From Ammoniphilus resinae (GTDB lineage: Bacteria > Bacillota > Bacilli > Aneurinibacillales > RAOX-1), in NCBI RefSeq assembly GCF_017873965.1, contig NZ_JAGGKT010000001.1, positions 248,001 through 312,000 of the forward strand: a stretch of DNA of 64,000 bases. The letters are read 5' to 3'. Below the pieces are notes generated by a model. It did no database searches, was not told the DNA's origin, and was given only the letters and a program-made list of their open reading frames with translations. The translations under genes were made by a program, and so were the position numbers. Below are positions 18,279-27,905 of this stretch, one piece after another. Within the stretch, counting starts at the first letter, position 1. Each line of letters begins with the position of its first letter.

Positions 18279-19424
18279 ATGGACATCCAGAAATTAAAGC
18301 AAGAGGTAACCCAATATGCTCATCAAGTTGGGATTGATAAAATTGGATTTGCTTCCGCAGATCCTTTTCTTGATTTGAAAGAGCGTCTTTATAAACATCG
18401 CGAAGCTGGATATGAATCTGGGTTTGAAGAGAAGGATATCGAAAAGCGAGCGCACCCGGAATTGACCCTGCCTGAGGCCCGTTCAATCATTGCGATTGCC
18501 ATAGCATATCCAACGAAAATTCCTGATACACCTAAGTCGGGACCCGGCGAATATCGGGGAACGGTTTCACGGGCAGCTTGGGGGAAGGATTATCACCATG
18601 TCTTACGCGAAAAGCTGAAAAAACTGGAGACTTTCATCGAAGAGAAAGTCCCTCACGCGCGTTGTGAATCGATGGTGGACACTGGAGTGCTGTCTGATCG
18701 AGCTGTAGCTGAAAGAGCGGGATTAGGCTGGGTTGGTAAAAATACCAATTTGATTACACCCGAGTTTGGTTCATGGGTGTACCTTGGGGAAATGATTACA
18801 GATATTCCTTTTGAGCCGGATATACCCATTGAAGAGGGGTGTGGAGATTGCACCCTATGCCTTGACCATTGCCCGACACAGGCCTTCGAACAGCCCGGAC
18901 AATTAAATGCGAATAAATGCTTAGCATTTATCACACAGGTAAAAGGTTCCATTCCTGATCATTATCGTGAAAAGTTGGGGAATCGGATATACGGATGTGA
19001 CACTTGCCAACAAGTGTGTCCAAAGAATCGAAAAATCAATTTCACCCACCAGGAAGAATGCAGGCCAGACCCCGAACTGGCAAAACCGCTATTAAAGCCC
19101 TTGCTTACGATTGGAAAGAAAGAATTTCAAAATACATTTGGGCCGACAGCGGCCGCATGGAGAGGGAAAAAGCCAATCCAGCGAAATGCAATTATCTCCT
19201 TGGCACATTTTAAAGATCAAAGTGCTGTCCCAGAATTAATCGAGTTAATGAAGAAGGACGAACGACCTGTGATTCGGGGAACAGCAGCTTGGGCCCTTGG
19301 CAAAATTGGCGGAACGCATGCAAAGCAGGCACTTGAGAAAGCTGAACATGAAGAGAAGGATGCAGAAGTGCAAGAGGAAATCCGTAAGGCTTTGGAACGG
19401 GTGCAGGATCTAAAAGTCAACTGA
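18279..19424 (+). CDS. queG: Epoxyqueuosine reductase QueG
   Basis: Performs the last step of queuosine synthesis, reducing epoxyqueuosine in tRNA; the enzyme uses cobalamin and two 4Fe-4S clusters. The ferredoxin-like part shows CGDCTLCLDHCPTQAF and GCDTCQQVCPKN. An N-terminal cobalamin-binding part precedes it (AERAGLGWVGKNTNLI). From about residue 310 there are HEAT-like repeats (AVPELIELMKKDERPVIRGTAAWALGKIGG). AAGGTGA before ATG 18279 supports that start; GTG 18270 and ATG 18273 are alternatives. In B. subtilis the gene is yhbA and is likewise followed by yhbB; here ogt intervenes. Coenzyme B12 use fits the nearby adenosyltransferase only loosely. Confidence 0.95.
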   Translation: MDIQKLKQEVTQYAHQVGIDKIGFASADPFLDLKERLYKHREAGYESGFEEKDIEKRAHPELTLPEARSIIAIAIAYPTKIPDTPKSGPGEYRGTVSRAAWGKDYHHVLREKLKKLETFIEEKVPHARCESMVDTGVLSDRAVAERAGLGWVGKNTNLITPEFGSWVYLGEMITDIPFEPDIPIEEGCGDCTLCLDHCPTQAFEQPGQLNANKCLAFITQVKGSIPDHYREKLGNRIYGCDTCQQVCPKNRKINFTHQEECRPDPELAKPLLKPLLTIGKKEFQNTFGPTAAAWRGKKPIQRNAIISLAHFKDQSAVPELIELMKKDERPVIRGTAAWALGKIGGTHAKQALEKAEHEEKDAEVQEEIRKALERVQDLKVN

Positions 19425-19437
19425 TGGGGGAATGGCA

Positions 19438-19983
19438 ATGGTACAAAGTACAAGCCTATTTTATACGGAGATGGAAAGTCCAATTGGCATGATTGGGTTA
19501 GCTGCAACGGAGACTGCGCTATGTTGGATTACCTTTGATAGTGGACCATCGGCAAGGGATGAATTGCGCCAGTGGGGCAAAAAATGGCTGCGGATCGAAC
19601 AGCACCAAATCGAAAGAAACAGGGTGTTGCAACAGGCTGTGGTCCAACTGCAGGAGTATTTTCTTAGACAGCGTACAGAGTTTGAACTGCCGCTTGCTAT
19701 TTATGGGACGCCCTTTCAAAAATCAGTCTGGAATCAACTTCAAAAGATACCTTATGGTGAAGTTAGGTCCTATAAGGATATAGCTGTTGCGATTTCATCG
19801 AGCAAGGCAGTTCGGGCGGTTGGCGGGGCAAATAATAAAAACCCTCTATCCATTGTGATTCCTTGTCACCGGGTGATTGGTTCCAATGGATCTTTAACGG
19901 GGTACGGAGGCGGCTTGCCCATTAAGGAATTTCTACTTGGAATGGAAGCCTCCCATCGATCCCAAATAAAAGAGGCACAGTAA
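19438..19983 (+). CDS. ogt: Methylated-DNA--protein-cysteine methyltransferase
   Basis: Repairs O6-methylguanine by suicide transfer of the methyl group to its own cysteine. The active-site block IVIPCHRVIGSNGSLTGYGGGL carries the acceptor Cys; the DNA-binding helix KIPYGEVRSYKDIA lies before it. About 181 residues, with the small N-terminal domain present (YTEMESPIGMIGLA). ATG 19438 has GGGGGA six bases upstream and is preferred to ATG 19432. The gene starts 13 bases after queG, so they are one operon. Confidence 0.93.
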   Translation: MVQSTSLFYTEMESPIGMIGLAATETALCWITFDSGPSARDELRQWGKKWLRIEQHQIERNRVLQQAVVQLQEYFLRQRTEFELPLAIYGTPFQKSVWNQLQKIPYGEVRSYKDIAVAISSSKAVRAVGGANNKNPLSIVIPCHRVIGSNGSLTGYGGGLPIKEFLLGMEASHRSQIKEAQ

Positions 19984-20001
19984 AAAAAGGAAAAAATGCC
20001 A

Positions 20002-20043
20002 GCTCCTTCACATATGCTGAAAATAGCCGAACATGTGAGGAGC
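20002..20043 (+). promoter_or_regulatory. Stem-loop that covers the yhbB ribosome site
   Basis: GCTCCTTCACAT (20002-20013) pairs with ATGTGAGGAGC (20032-20043). The second arm contains the GAGGAG ribosome site of the gene starting at 20051, so folding would limit its translation. Confidence 0.45.
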
Positions 20044-20050
20044 GTTTTGG

Positions 20051-21013
20051 ATGTCTAAGAGCTGGATGAGCGCATTAAAACAATACTTTTCCATGTTAAA
20101 CCAATTGCAGATTGAAGGAAATGTTTTTGAAATAGAAGCCTATCGAAAAAACGATGAGAGCCTGCAAAAAGAAACCGGCCGCATCTTGCGTCGACGTGAA
20201 ACCTTCCAATCAAGAAATGCCAGGCCGGTGAAATGCAAAACAACAATCCGCCAGATTCAAATCCTTTCAGAGGATCAGGAAAAGGTGGATATTGCCCTGC
20301 AGAACCACCTTTGGCAGTTGTATCATATTCGGGATTGCTTCCTGGAGCAGGAGGATGAACAATACCGGACGATTACCATGCGGGAAAAAGATGGACGTTG
20401 GTATGTGGATTCTGACTATATTGTTGGCGAGGAAGCCCAGAATTCGGAGGAACATCCTGATGCTTTCAGGGATAATCAGGAAGAGATTATGCCGCAATCC
20501 GCGGAAGTGGTCAATAAAAAAGGGGCTTATAATCGGGCCATGGCTAAGCGGTATGCAGAATTGTGGTGGAATCAGCATAATCCCCATTACCCCAAATTTG
20601 AAGTGGATTGTACCAATTTTGTCTCCCAATGCGTCCATGAGGGCGGCGTGACCCAGGAAGTGACAACACAGAGAAATATCGGTTGGTGGGTCAAAGGTAA
20701 GGGAAATTGGAGTTTCAGCTGGTCTGTTGCTCATAGTTTTATGACCTACTTGCTTGGGGCGAATACGAAATTACCAGCAAAAGCAGAGTTGAAAACATCC
20801 GCTGATCAATTAATGATTGGCGATGTCATCTGTTATGATTGGGATGGGTCGGGGAGGTTCCAGCATAATACGATTGTAGTGGCAAAAGATCCGAATGGTA
20901 TGCCACTAGTCAACGCCCATACAGTGAATAGCCGTCATCGTTATTGGGATTATCGCGATTCACACGCCTGGACCGAACAAACCAAATACAAATTTCTTCA
21001 TATTCTTGTTTAA
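20051..21013 (+). CDS. yhbB: Putative amidase-domain protein YhbB
   Basis: A 320-residue protein with a C-terminal amidase_6-type domain (about residues 155-320). It shows YNRAMAKRYAELWWNQHNPHYPKFEVDCTNFVSQCVHEGG (given in part), where DCTNFVSQ carries the likely catalytic Cys, and later DVICYDWDGSGRFQHNTIVV with the likely His. The N-terminal half is charged and helical with no signal peptide. Proteins of this kind occur in spore formers and may act on cell-wall or coat material. B. subtilis yhbA-yhbB-cspR order supports the name. Its ribosome site lies in a stem-loop. Confidence 0.82.
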   Translation: MSKSWMSALKQYFSMLNQLQIEGNVFEIEAYRKNDESLQKETGRILRRRETFQSRNARPVKCKTTIRQIQILSEDQEKVDIALQNHLWQLYHIRDCFLEQEDEQYRTITMREKDGRWYVDSDYIVGEEAQNSEEHPDAFRDNQEEIMPQSAEVVNKKGAYNRAMAKRYAELWWNQHNPHYPKFEVDCTNFVSQCVHEGGVTQEVTTQRNIGWWVKGKGNWSFSWSVAHSFMTYLLGANTKLPAKAELKTSADQLMIGDVICYDWDGSGRFQHNTIVVAKDPNGMPLVNAHTVNSRHRYWDYRDSHAWTEQTKYKFLHILV

Positions 21014-21049
21014 ACCCGGGAGTGTTTGCCATTCCTGGGTTATTCCTTT
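21013..21049 (+). terminator. Hairpin after yhbB
   Basis: AACCCGGGA pairs with TTCCTGGGTT, followed by ATTCCTTTA. The T-run is weak, so readthrough into trmL is possible. Confidence 0.55.
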
Positions 21050-21087
21050 AAGATGAAGAGTGGAATTCCTGCCAAGAGGTGAGCATA

Positions 21088-21552
21088 ATGGCTTTTCATA
21101 TCGTACTATTTCAACCGGAGATCCCAGCAAACACAGGAAACATTGTTCGAACCTGTTCTGTCACCGGGGCTCATTTGCATTTAATCCATCCCCTGGGTTT
21201 TTCCGTGGAGGACAAATATCTAAAGCGCGCGGGTCTCGATTATTGGGATGAGGTGGCTATTCATCATCATCGCAATTATAGCGAATTTCTGCAGGCGAAA
21301 GGGCCTGGGCGACTTTTTTTTATTGAGACAAGTGGGACAAGATTTTATCATCAAACAACTTTTCAGGATGGCGATTATTTTGTTTTTGGCAAAGAAACAA
21401 CCGGGATCCCGAAGGAGATCCTGGAAGAAAACGCAGATCAGGTGATCCGCATCCCCATGAGTAAGGGAAAACGTTCTTTGAACCTTTCCAACACGGCTGC
21501 CATTGTTCTGTATGAGGGACTGCGGCAGATTGGGTTTTCTGAATTGCTATAA
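21088..21552 (+). CDS. trmL: tRNA (cytidine/uridine-2'-O-)-methyltransferase TrmL (CspR)
   Basis: A SPOUT-class methyltransferase that modifies the wobble ribose of tRNA-Leu. At 154 residues it is the standard single-domain size. Motifs of the knot are present: FQPEIPANTGNIVRTC, YFVFGKETTGIPKEIL and IRIPMSKGKRSLNLSNTAAIVLYE. ATG 21088 has AAGAGGTGA upstream and begins MAFHIVLFQPE; the GTG at 21079 is less likely. It occupies the same place as B. subtilis cspR after yhbB. Confidence 0.95.
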   Translation: MAFHIVLFQPEIPANTGNIVRTCSVTGAHLHLIHPLGFSVEDKYLKRAGLDYWDEVAIHHHRNYSEFLQAKGPGRLFFIETSGTRFYHQTTFQDGDYFVFGKETTGIPKEILEENADQVIRIPMSKGKRSLNLSNTAAIVLYEGLRQIGFSELL

Positions 21553-21577
21553 CGAAAACTTGCACTGCCCCTAGGTA

Positions 21578-21607
21578 TTGACAATCTTTTTCAAGGAAAG
21601 CTATAGT
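21578..21607 (+). promoter_or_regulatory. sigma-A promoter of metQ
   Basis: TTGACA (21578-21583), 18 bases and TATAGT (21602-21607). A short GGGG-TTTGT-CCCC hairpin follows in the leader. I see no S-box or T-box. Confidence 0.65.
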
Positions 21608-21675
21608 ATATAAATGTTGAAACGGGGGTTTGTCCCCAAAGCACCAAGAATGTAACTACACAGGAGGAATCGTCA

Positions 21676-22521
21676 ATGAAAAAGATTTTTTCTTCAGCTT
21701 TTGCTTTGCTGCTTTCAGTGTCATTATTCACTGGTTGTGCTCAAAACAATGAAGAGGGAAACGCACAAGGAAACGAAACAGCACCCGCTGGTGAAAAGGT
21801 AACACTTACCGTAGGGGCTTCACCTGTCCCACATGCAGAGATTTTACAACAGGTAAAACCGCTGCTTGAAAAGGAAGGAATCACTCTGGATATTAAGGAG
21901 TTTACTGATTATACACTGCCTAATCAGGCTTTGAATGATGGTCAATTGGATGCAAACTTCTTCCAACACGTTCCTTATCTTGAATCCTTCAACAAGGAAC
22001 ACGGAACAAAGGTCGCTCCATCCGTCGCCGTTCATTTTGAACCGATTGGGGTCTATGCTGGTAAATCCAAATCTTTGGATGATGTAAAAGAAGGATCAAC
22101 GTTTGCCGTACCAAATGATCCGACGAATGAAGCACGGGCCCTTCAACTGCTTCAAGAACAGAAATTGATTACCCTTCCTGAAGGGGCAGGATTGGACGTC
22201 ACAGCAAAGGATATTCAGGACAACCCTAAAAAAATAGTGATTAAAGAGTTCGACGCCGCGATGATTCCTAGAATGCTTGGAGAAGTAGACTTTGCGATTA
22301 TTAACGGAAACTACGCGATCGATGCAGGGCTAAAAGTGAAGGATGCACTTGCTGCAGAAGATGTAAATTCCCTTGCTGCTAAAACATATGCAAATATTCT
22401 AGCCGTTAGAGAAGGGGAAGACAGGGAGGAAGTTAAGAAGCTGGAAGAGGCGTTACAATCTCCAGAAGTGAAGAAGTTTATTGAAGAAAAGTATGAGGGA
22501 TCTGTTGTACCGATGTTTTAA
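21676..22521 (+). CDS. metQ: Methionine ABC transporter substrate-binding lipoprotein (MetQ/NlpA)
   Basis: A 281-residue lipoprotein with an N-terminal signal and lipobox LFTGC (Cys near residue 21), anchored outside the membrane. The mature part matches the NlpA/MetQ family: VGASPVPHAEILQQVKPLL, the substrate loop NDGQLDANFFQHVPYLESFN and FAIINGNYAIDAGL. It should bind methionine or a related amino acid for an ABC importer. No metN or metI gene is adjacent, so this is an orphan binding protein. It has its own promoter, AGGAGGA ribosome site and terminator. Confidence 0.93.
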   Translation: MKKIFSSAFALLLSVSLFTGCAQNNEEGNAQGNETAPAGEKVTLTVGASPVPHAEILQQVKPLLEKEGITLDIKEFTDYTLPNQALNDGQLDANFFQHVPYLESFNKEHGTKVAPSVAVHFEPIGVYAGKSKSLDDVKEGSTFAVPNDPTNEARALQLLQEQKLITLPEGAGLDVTAKDIQDNPKKIVIKEFDAAMIPRMLGEVDFAIINGNYAIDAGLKVKDALAAEDVNSLAAKTYANILAVREGEDREEVKKLEEALQSPEVKKFIEEKYEGSVVPMF

Positions 22522-22537
22522 TCGGGCTTCTTGAGCA

Positions 22538-22572
22538 TAAAGGACTAGGCAAATGCCTAGTCCTTTATTTTT
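22538..22572 (+). terminator. Terminator after metQ
   Basis: TAAAGGACTAGGC, loop AAAT, GCCTAGTCCTTTA, then T-rich sequence. Confidence 0.92.
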
Positions 22573-22594
22573 CTCTTTTACGCTTCTCGCTCCA

Positions 22595-22884
22595 CTGACT
22601 CCGCCCATCTCAGTCCGAATTAGGCCCGGATTCGGACTGAAATCTACTGACTCCGCCCATCTCAGTCTGAATTAGGCCCGGATTCGGACTGAAATCTACT
22701 GACTCCGCCCATCTCGGTCCAAAACAGACCCGGATTCGGACTGAAATCCACTGACTCCGCCCATCTCAGTCCGAAACAGACCCGAATTCGGACTGAAATC
22801 CACTGACTCCGCCCATCTCAGTCCGAAACAGACCCGAATTCGGACTGAAATCTACCGACTCCGCCCATCTCAGTCCGAATCCCA
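22595..22884. repeat. 52-bp tandem repeat array of hairpins
   Basis: Units begin at 22595, 22647, 22699, 22751, 22803 and 22855, each starting CTGACTCCGCCCATCTC; the last is cut short. Period is exactly 52. Each unit contains an inverted repeat, typically CAGTCCGAAT ... ATTCGGACTG, around AGGCCCG or CAGACCC. There are no variable spacers and no gene. Confidence 0.92.
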
Positions 22885-22915
22885 AAATAAAAAAGATCCA
22901 GTGACTCCCACTGGA
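22883..22915 (-). terminator. Terminator for the minus-strand small gene
   Basis: TCCAGTG (22897-22903) pairs with CACTGGA (22909-22915). On the minus strand the hairpin is followed by TCTTTTTTATTTT, a good T-run, just downstream of the small gene at 22926. Confidence 0.7.
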
Positions 22916-22925
22916 CCTTTCTCAA

Positions 22926-23030
22926 TTACAGATTCCAAGTTTTATCTTCGTTAGACCCTGCGGTAAGGGTAAAGAATAAAAAGCACCCAAGTACAAAAAC
23001 AGGAATAAAGGTTCCTAAAAAACCAGTCAT
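22926..23030 (-). CDS. Small single-span membrane protein, 34 residues
   Basis: Unrecognised. ATG 23030 opens a 34-codon frame: MTGFLGTFIPVFVLGCFLFF (first 20 residues) and then a short polar tail ending NEDKTWNL. One membrane helix covers about residues 4-24. GGGGGG lies about seven bases upstream of the ATG, and a terminator follows 10 bases after the stop, so it looks like a genuine independent gene. It is divergent from prkA. Many Bacillales carry such small membrane proteins, often made in sporulation, but I cannot assign one. Confidence 0.55.
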   Translation of the reverse strand: MTGFLGTFIPVFVLGCFLFFTLTAGSNEDKTWNL

Positions 23031-23300
23031 CCTTTCGCCCCCCTTTCTCTCCTAGTATGGACGAAGTCTTCAATTTCATATCTATTATAGCCAAATGATT
23101 TCAAAAAGGGAATAGAAAGCTTTCATCGCAGTTTACCCGTAGAAGTTGATTGCTTCTGATGCGGAAAGAAGATCTCATGAAAGAAAGATGTTTTAAGCAT
23201 GTCACCGGGAGTAGACGAATATATATGGATTAAAATTGTCTTTAAAGTCACTGGTATCTCACCAAAAAGGTTGAGCTTGATAAAAGGAGAGGAGGCTCCC

Positions 23301-25199
23301 ATGGATTTTTTAAAACGTCTAAGTGAACATCGACAGAATGAAGGTAAGTTGGCCTGGGAGGGAACTTTTGCTGAGTACCTAGAAATCATTAAAAAAACCC
23401 CGATGGTAACACAGACTGCTCATTCAAGAGTCTATAACATGATCGCTGATTCTGGCATTGAAGTGCATGAGGATGGCTCGAAAGAATATAAATTTTTCAC
23501 TAGAGAAATTTTCGGGTTGGACCGCTCCATTGAAAAGTTGGTAGAAGAATATTTCCATTCCTCCGCGAAAAGATTGGATGTTAGGAAAAGGGTATTGCTG
23601 TTGATGGGGCCTGTGAGCGGAGGGAAATCAACGATTGTAACGATGTTGAAAAGAGGGCTTGAAGGATATGCGAAAACAGATCGCGGTGCGATCTATGCAA
23701 TTAAAGGGTGCCCCATGCATCAGGAGCCTCTACTACTGATACCACAGGAACTTAGGGCGGAGTTTGAGGAGGAATTCGGGGTAAAAATTGAGGGTGAACT
23801 AAATCCGTATACTCGCATGCTGGTGGAAAACGAGTACGGCGGTAGGATTGAAGATGTAGTCATCCAACGGATCTTCTTCTCCGAAAAAGACCGAATTGGA
23901 ATTGGTACATTCAGCCCTTCAGACCCTAAATCCCAGGATATCGCCGACTTAACAGGAAGTATTGACTTTTCTACGATTGCAGAATATGGATCAGAATCTG
24001 ACCCAAGGGCCTATCGTTTTGATGGTGAATTAAACAAGGCAAACCGCGGTTTGATGGAATTCCAAGAAATGTTGAAGTGTGATGAAAAGTTCTTATGGAA
24101 TCTTCTTTCCCTGACCCAAGAAGGAAATTTCAAAGCAGGGAGATTTGCTTTAATCTCTGCGGATGAACTAATCGTTGCCCATACGAATGAAACGGAGTAT
24201 AGGAATTTTATCAGCAATAAAAAGAACGAAGCCCTGCAGTCGCGTATTATTGTCATGAGAATTCCATATAATCTCAGAGTTTCGGATGAAGAAAAAATCT
24301 ACGCTAAATTGATTAAGCAAAGTGACCTGGGTCACGTTCATATTGCGCCACATGCCTTAAGAACGTCTGCTGTATTCTCGATCCTCACCCGGTTGAAGGA
24401 TTCGAAGAAACAAGGAACCGATTTATTGAAAAAAATGAAGCTTTATGATGGGGAAAGTGTGGAAGGATTCAAGGAAGCAGACGTTGCGGAGCTGCGCAAT
24501 GAATACCTGGATGAAGGGATGTCTGGGATCGACCCGCGCTATGTCATCAACCGCATTTCAAGCGCCCTGATTCGCCGGGACACTGAATGTATTAACGCAT
24601 TGGATATTTTGCGGGCATTAAAGGAAGGACTCGATCAGCATGCTTCCATTACCAAAGAGGAAAGAGAGCGCTTTCTAAATTTCATCTCTGTTGCACGCAA
24701 GGAATACGATGAATTGGCTAAGAAAGAGGTTCAGAAGGCATTTGTCTATTCCTATGAAGAGTCCGCGAAAACATTACTTGATAACTACCTAGACAATGTG
24801 GAGGCCTATTGCCATCGCAATAAGATGCGGGATCCAGTAACTGGAGAAGAGATGGATCCAGATGAAAAGCTGATGAGATCAATCGAGGAGCAGATTGGCA
24901 TCTCTGAAAACGCCAAAAAGGCATTCCGCGAAGAAATTTTAATACGGATCTCCCACTACGCGCGCAAAGGAAAGCGTTTTGAATATAATAACCATGAACG
25001 ACTGAAAGAAGCAATTGAAAAGAAATTATTCACCGATCTTAAAGATGTTGTGAAGATTACTACCTCTTCAAAAACACCGGACGAAAGCCAATTGAAGAAA
25101 ATCAACGAAGTCACAAGACGTTTAATTGAAGAGCATGGATACTGTCCTATCTGTTCTAATGAATTGCTAAGATATGTAGGGAGCTTGTTGAACAGATAG
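23301..25199 (+). CDS. prkA: Serine protein kinase / AAA+ protein PrkA
   Basis: A 632-residue AAA+-type protein expressed in sporulation and stress in relatives; reported as a kinase and, in B. subtilis, linked to protease activity. It starts in the family pattern [21 protein letters not shown], with [14 protein letters not shown] and [11 protein letters not shown]. Walker A is GPVSGGKST near residue 105; [19 protein letters not shown] and the later [20 protein letters not shown] segments are typical, with a C-terminal PrkA domain from about 390. The frame is open to 23199, but ATG 23301 has AAAGGAGAGGAGG upstream and matches the family start. It heads prkA-yhbH-spoVR. Confidence 0.95.
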   Translation: MDFLKRLSEHRQNEGKLAWEGTFAEYLEIIKKTPMVTQTAHSRVYNMIADSGIEVHEDGSKEYKFFTREIFGLDRSIEKLVEEYFHSSAKRLDVRKRVLLLMGPVSGGKSTIVTMLKRGLEGYAKTDRGAIYAIKGCPMHQEPLLLIPQELRAEFEEEFGVKIEGELNPYTRMLVENEYGGRIEDVVIQRIFFSEKDRIGIGTFSPSDPKSQDIADLTGSIDFSTIAEYGSESDPRAYRFDGELNKANRGLMEFQEMLKCDEKFLWNLLSLTQEGNFKAGRFALISADELIVAHTNETEYRNFISNKKNEALQSRIIVMRIPYNLRVSDEEKIYAKLIKQSDLGHVHIAPHALRTSAVFSILTRLKDSKKQGTDLLKKMKLYDGESVEGFKEADVAELRNEYLDEGMSGIDPRYVINRISSALIRRDTECINALDILRALKEGLDQHASITKEERERFLNFISVARKEYDELAKKEVQKAFVYSYEESAKTLLDNYLDNVEAYCHRNKMRDPVTGEEMDPDEKLMRSIEEQIGISENAKKAFREEILIRISHYARKGKRFEYNNHERLKEAIEKKLFTDLKDVVKITTSSKTPDESQLKKINEVTRRLIEEHGYCPICSNELLRYVGSLLNR

Positions 25200-25246
25200 A
25201 ATGCGTAGCAGCTTTGAATCCAAAGTCATGCCATGGAGTGAAGTCA

Positions 25247-26404
25247 ATGAAGGAGCCCATGTTTATTGTGTCTCAGGAAGACTGGTCTCTCCATCGCAAA
25301 GGATATCAAGATCAACTGAGACACCAGGAAAAAGTAAAAGAAGCGATTAAACAGAACTTGCCTGATCTCGTTAGTGAAGAAAGCATTATTATGTCCAATG
25401 GACGTGACGTAGTAAAAATACCGATTCGATCTTTAGATGAGTACCGTTTTCGGTATAACTACAATAAAAGCAAGCAGGTTGGCCAGGGGAATGGAGATTC
25501 AAAAGTAGGGGACGTCATTGCCCGTGATGGGGATCCCGCTGCAGGGGCTGGAAAAGGCTCCGGAGCAGGTGAAGACCCAGGCCAGGACTATTATGAAGCA
25601 GAAATCTCAGTAGAAGAGCTGGAAGAAATGCTCTTCTCTGAGATGGAGTTGCCAAATCTGAAAAGAAAAGACCAGAATCAAATTACGGTCACCGATATTG
25701 AGTTTAATGATATTCGCAAGAAAGGGCTCATGGGGAATATCGATAAGAAGCGAACCATTCTAGAGGCCCTCAAACGGAATGCAAGAGCAGGAAATCCCAG
25801 CCTAAAGGGCGGGATTTCCGTCGATGACCTGCGCTATAAGACTTGGGATGAGGTAACGAAGCCACATTCCAATGCGGTTGTCATCGCCATGATGGACACG
25901 AGTGGTTCGATGGGGATTTTTGAGAAATATATCGCCAGAAGCTTCTTCTTTTGGATGACTCGATTTCTGCGAACGAAATATGAAAAAGTCGAGATTGTCT
26001 TCATCGCCCATCACACAGAGGCGAAGGAAGTAACCGAGGAGGCTTTCTTTTCTAAAGGAGAAAGTGGAGGAACGATCTGTTCCTCAGCCTACAGGAAAGC
26101 CCTCGAGATTATCGACAGCAGGTATTCTCCTGCGGTTTACAACATTTATCCGTTCCATTTTTCCGATGGAGACAATTTGACTTCTGATAATGAGCGTTGC
26201 GTGAAATTAGTCGGTGAGCTCATGAAACGATCAAATATGTTTGGATATGGAGAGGTTAATCAGTATAATCGCCACTCAACACTGATGTCAGCCTACAAAC
26301 ATGTGAATGACCCTAAATTCAAGCATTGTATTATTCGGGAAAAAGGGGAAGTATACAAAGCTTTAACGACGTTTTTCAAAAAAACGGAGGAAGCCAAGGC
26401 ATAG
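25247..26404 (+). CDS. yhbH: Sporulation protein YhbH (UPF0229, YeaH-like)
   Basis: A 385-residue member of the UPF0229/DUF444 family, partner of PrkA. The N-terminal part ([53 protein letters not shown] in part) is family-typical, then a Gly-rich low-complexity stretch (about 90-120). From about residue 215 there is a von Willebrand A-like domain with MMDTSGSMG (a MIDAS D-X-S-X-S). ATG 25247 has GGAGTG seven bases upstream. The homologous E. coli pair is yeaG-yeaH, and deletion affects sporulation in B. subtilis. Confidence 0.93.
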   Translation: MKEPMFIVSQEDWSLHRKGYQDQLRHQEKVKEAIKQNLPDLVSEESIIMSNGRDVVKIPIRSLDEYRFRYNYNKSKQVGQGNGDSKVGDVIARDGDPAAGAGKGSGAGEDPGQDYYEAEISVEELEEMLFSEMELPNLKRKDQNQITVTDIEFNDIRKKGLMGNIDKKRTILEALKRNARAGNPSLKGGISVDDLRYKTWDEVTKPHSNAVVIAMMDTSGSMGIFEKYIARSFFFWMTRFLRTKYEKVEIVFIAHHTEAKEVTEEAFFSKGESGGTICSSAYRKALEIIDSRYSPAVYNIYPFHFSDGDNLTSDNERCVKLVGELMKRSNMFGYGEVNQYNRHSTLMSAYKHVNDPKFKHCIIREKGEVYKALTTFFKKTEEAKA

Positions 26405-26421
26405 GGTGGGGGTGAGGAACG

Positions 26422-27858
26422 TTGGCCATGGCTGCGGAAGATAAAAGACAATTAGAGAGAGCCATTGATGAGATTACCGAAATTGCCAAAGGATTTGGTT
26501 TGGACTTCTATCCTATGCGATATGAAATATGTCCCGCGGATATCATTTATACGTTCGGTGCTTATGGGATGCCCACCCGATTCTCCCATTGGAGTTTCGG
26601 GAAATCCTTTCATCGGATGAAGCTTCAGTATGATTTAGGGCTTAGCAAAATTTATGAGCTTGTCATTAATTCCAACCCCTGTTATGCCTTTCTCTTAGAT
26701 GGAAATACACTGATTCAAAATAAATTAATCGTGGCACATGTGCTGGCCCACTGCGATTTTTTCAAGAACAATGTGCGATTTTCTAAAACCAATCGGGAAA
26801 TGGTCGAGAGCATGGCTGCCAGTGCGGAGCGCATCCGTCAGTATGAAATTTTGTATGGTAAGCATGAAGTAGAGAATTTCCTCGATGCAGCTTTAGGCAT
26901 TCAGGAGCATATAGATCCTAGTCTTGTAAAGCCACAATTTGACTATGTCAAGGAAGATTCTGACACACGGAATACCAAAGGTCAAAGAAAGGGTCTTTAT
27001 GATGATCTCTGGGGACTTGATCCGGAAGAACGTGAACGTCGGGAGAAGGAGGAAGCAAAGAAGAACCAGCCCGTTCGGTTTCCTCCCCGACCGGAAAAGG
27101 ATCTCTTATTGTTTATTGAGCAGTACGCACAAGGGCTCCAAGACTGGCAGCAAGATATTCTGACGATAGTTCGAGGTGAGATGCTCTATTTTTGGCCCCA
27201 ATTGGAAACGAAGATTATGAATGAAGGATGGGCTTCTTACTGGCACCAACGGATCCTTAGGGAAATGGAGCTGACCGAAAGGGAAACCATCGAGTTTGCA
27301 AAACTGAACGCCGGCGTCGTCCAGCCATCGACTACCAGCATCAATCCCTATTACTTAGGGGTGAAAATGTTCGAATATATTGAACGTAAATGGGATAACC
27401 CGACAGAAGAAGAACAGCATAGGCTCGGAAGAAAGAAAGGGGAAGGACGCAAGAAAATTTTTGAAGTGCGTGAACTCGATTCGGATATCTCTTTCTTGCG
27501 CAACTATCTAACTAAAGAACTCGTTGATGAATTAGATATGTATGTATTCGCAAAGCAAGGTAACGATTGGACGATTACAGAAAAGTTATGGGAAGGCGTC
27601 CGCGATCAGTTGGTTGTTTCCCGGGTTAATGGGGGATTTCCTTATTTGACAGTGGAAAATGGGGATTATCTGAGAAATGGAGAATTGTATCTGAAGCACC
27701 ATTTTGAAGGAATGGAGCTTGATATTAAATATTTGGAACGGACCTTGCCATATGTTCACCAGCTTTGGAAGAAAACCGTTCATTTGGAAACAACCATAGA
27801 AGACCGGCAAGTGCTGTTTACCCATGATGGGAAAAAGACACATCGAAGATTTTTGTAA
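26422..27858 (+). CDS. spoVR: Stage V sporulation protein R (SpoVR)
   Basis: A 478-residue SpoVR family protein, needed for normal spore cortex in B. subtilis. It has the conserved [25 protein letters not shown] block near residue 35 (given here in part), [27 protein letters not shown] near 95 and [20 protein letters not shown] with [14 protein letters not shown]. The start could be TTG 26422 or ATG 26428; GGGGGTGAGG lies upstream. Placing spoVR right after yhbH makes a trio equal to the E. coli set yeaG, yeaH and ycgB. A strong terminator follows. Confidence 0.95.
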   Translation: MAMAAEDKRQLERAIDEITEIAKGFGLDFYPMRYEICPADIIYTFGAYGMPTRFSHWSFGKSFHRMKLQYDLGLSKIYELVINSNPCYAFLLDGNTLIQNKLIVAHVLAHCDFFKNNVRFSKTNREMVESMAASAERIRQYEILYGKHEVENFLDAALGIQEHIDPSLVKPQFDYVKEDSDTRNTKGQRKGLYDDLWGLDPEERERREKEEAKKNQPVRFPPRPEKDLLLFIEQYAQGLQDWQQDILTIVRGEMLYFWPQLETKIMNEGWASYWHQRILREMELTERETIEFAKLNAGVVQPSTTSINPYYLGVKMFEYIERKWDNPTEEEQHRLGRKKGEGRKKIFEVRELDSDISFLRNYLTKELVDELDMYVFAKQGNDWTITEKLWEGVRDQLVVSRVNGGFPYLTVENGDYLRNGELYLKHHFEGMELDIKYLERTLPYVHQLWKKTVHLETTIEDRQVLFTHDGKKTHRRFL

Positions 27859-27871
27859 ACTTGTTGATACC

Positions 27872-27905
27872 AGGTGAAGTCCGTAGACTTCACTTGTTTT
27901 TTTGT
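27872..27905 (+). terminator. Terminator after spoVR
   Basis: AGGTGAAGTC, loop CGTA, GACTTCACTT, then eight T. Confidence 0.9.

Noticed and set aside
22595-22884. Possible CRISPR array (regular repeats with dyad symmetry)
   Set aside because: The whole 52-base unit repeats, including the part between hairpins; there are no unique spacers and no cas genes.
23199-23300. 34-residue N-terminal extension of PrkA
   Set aside because: ATG 23301 has the strong ribosome site and the family-typical first residues.
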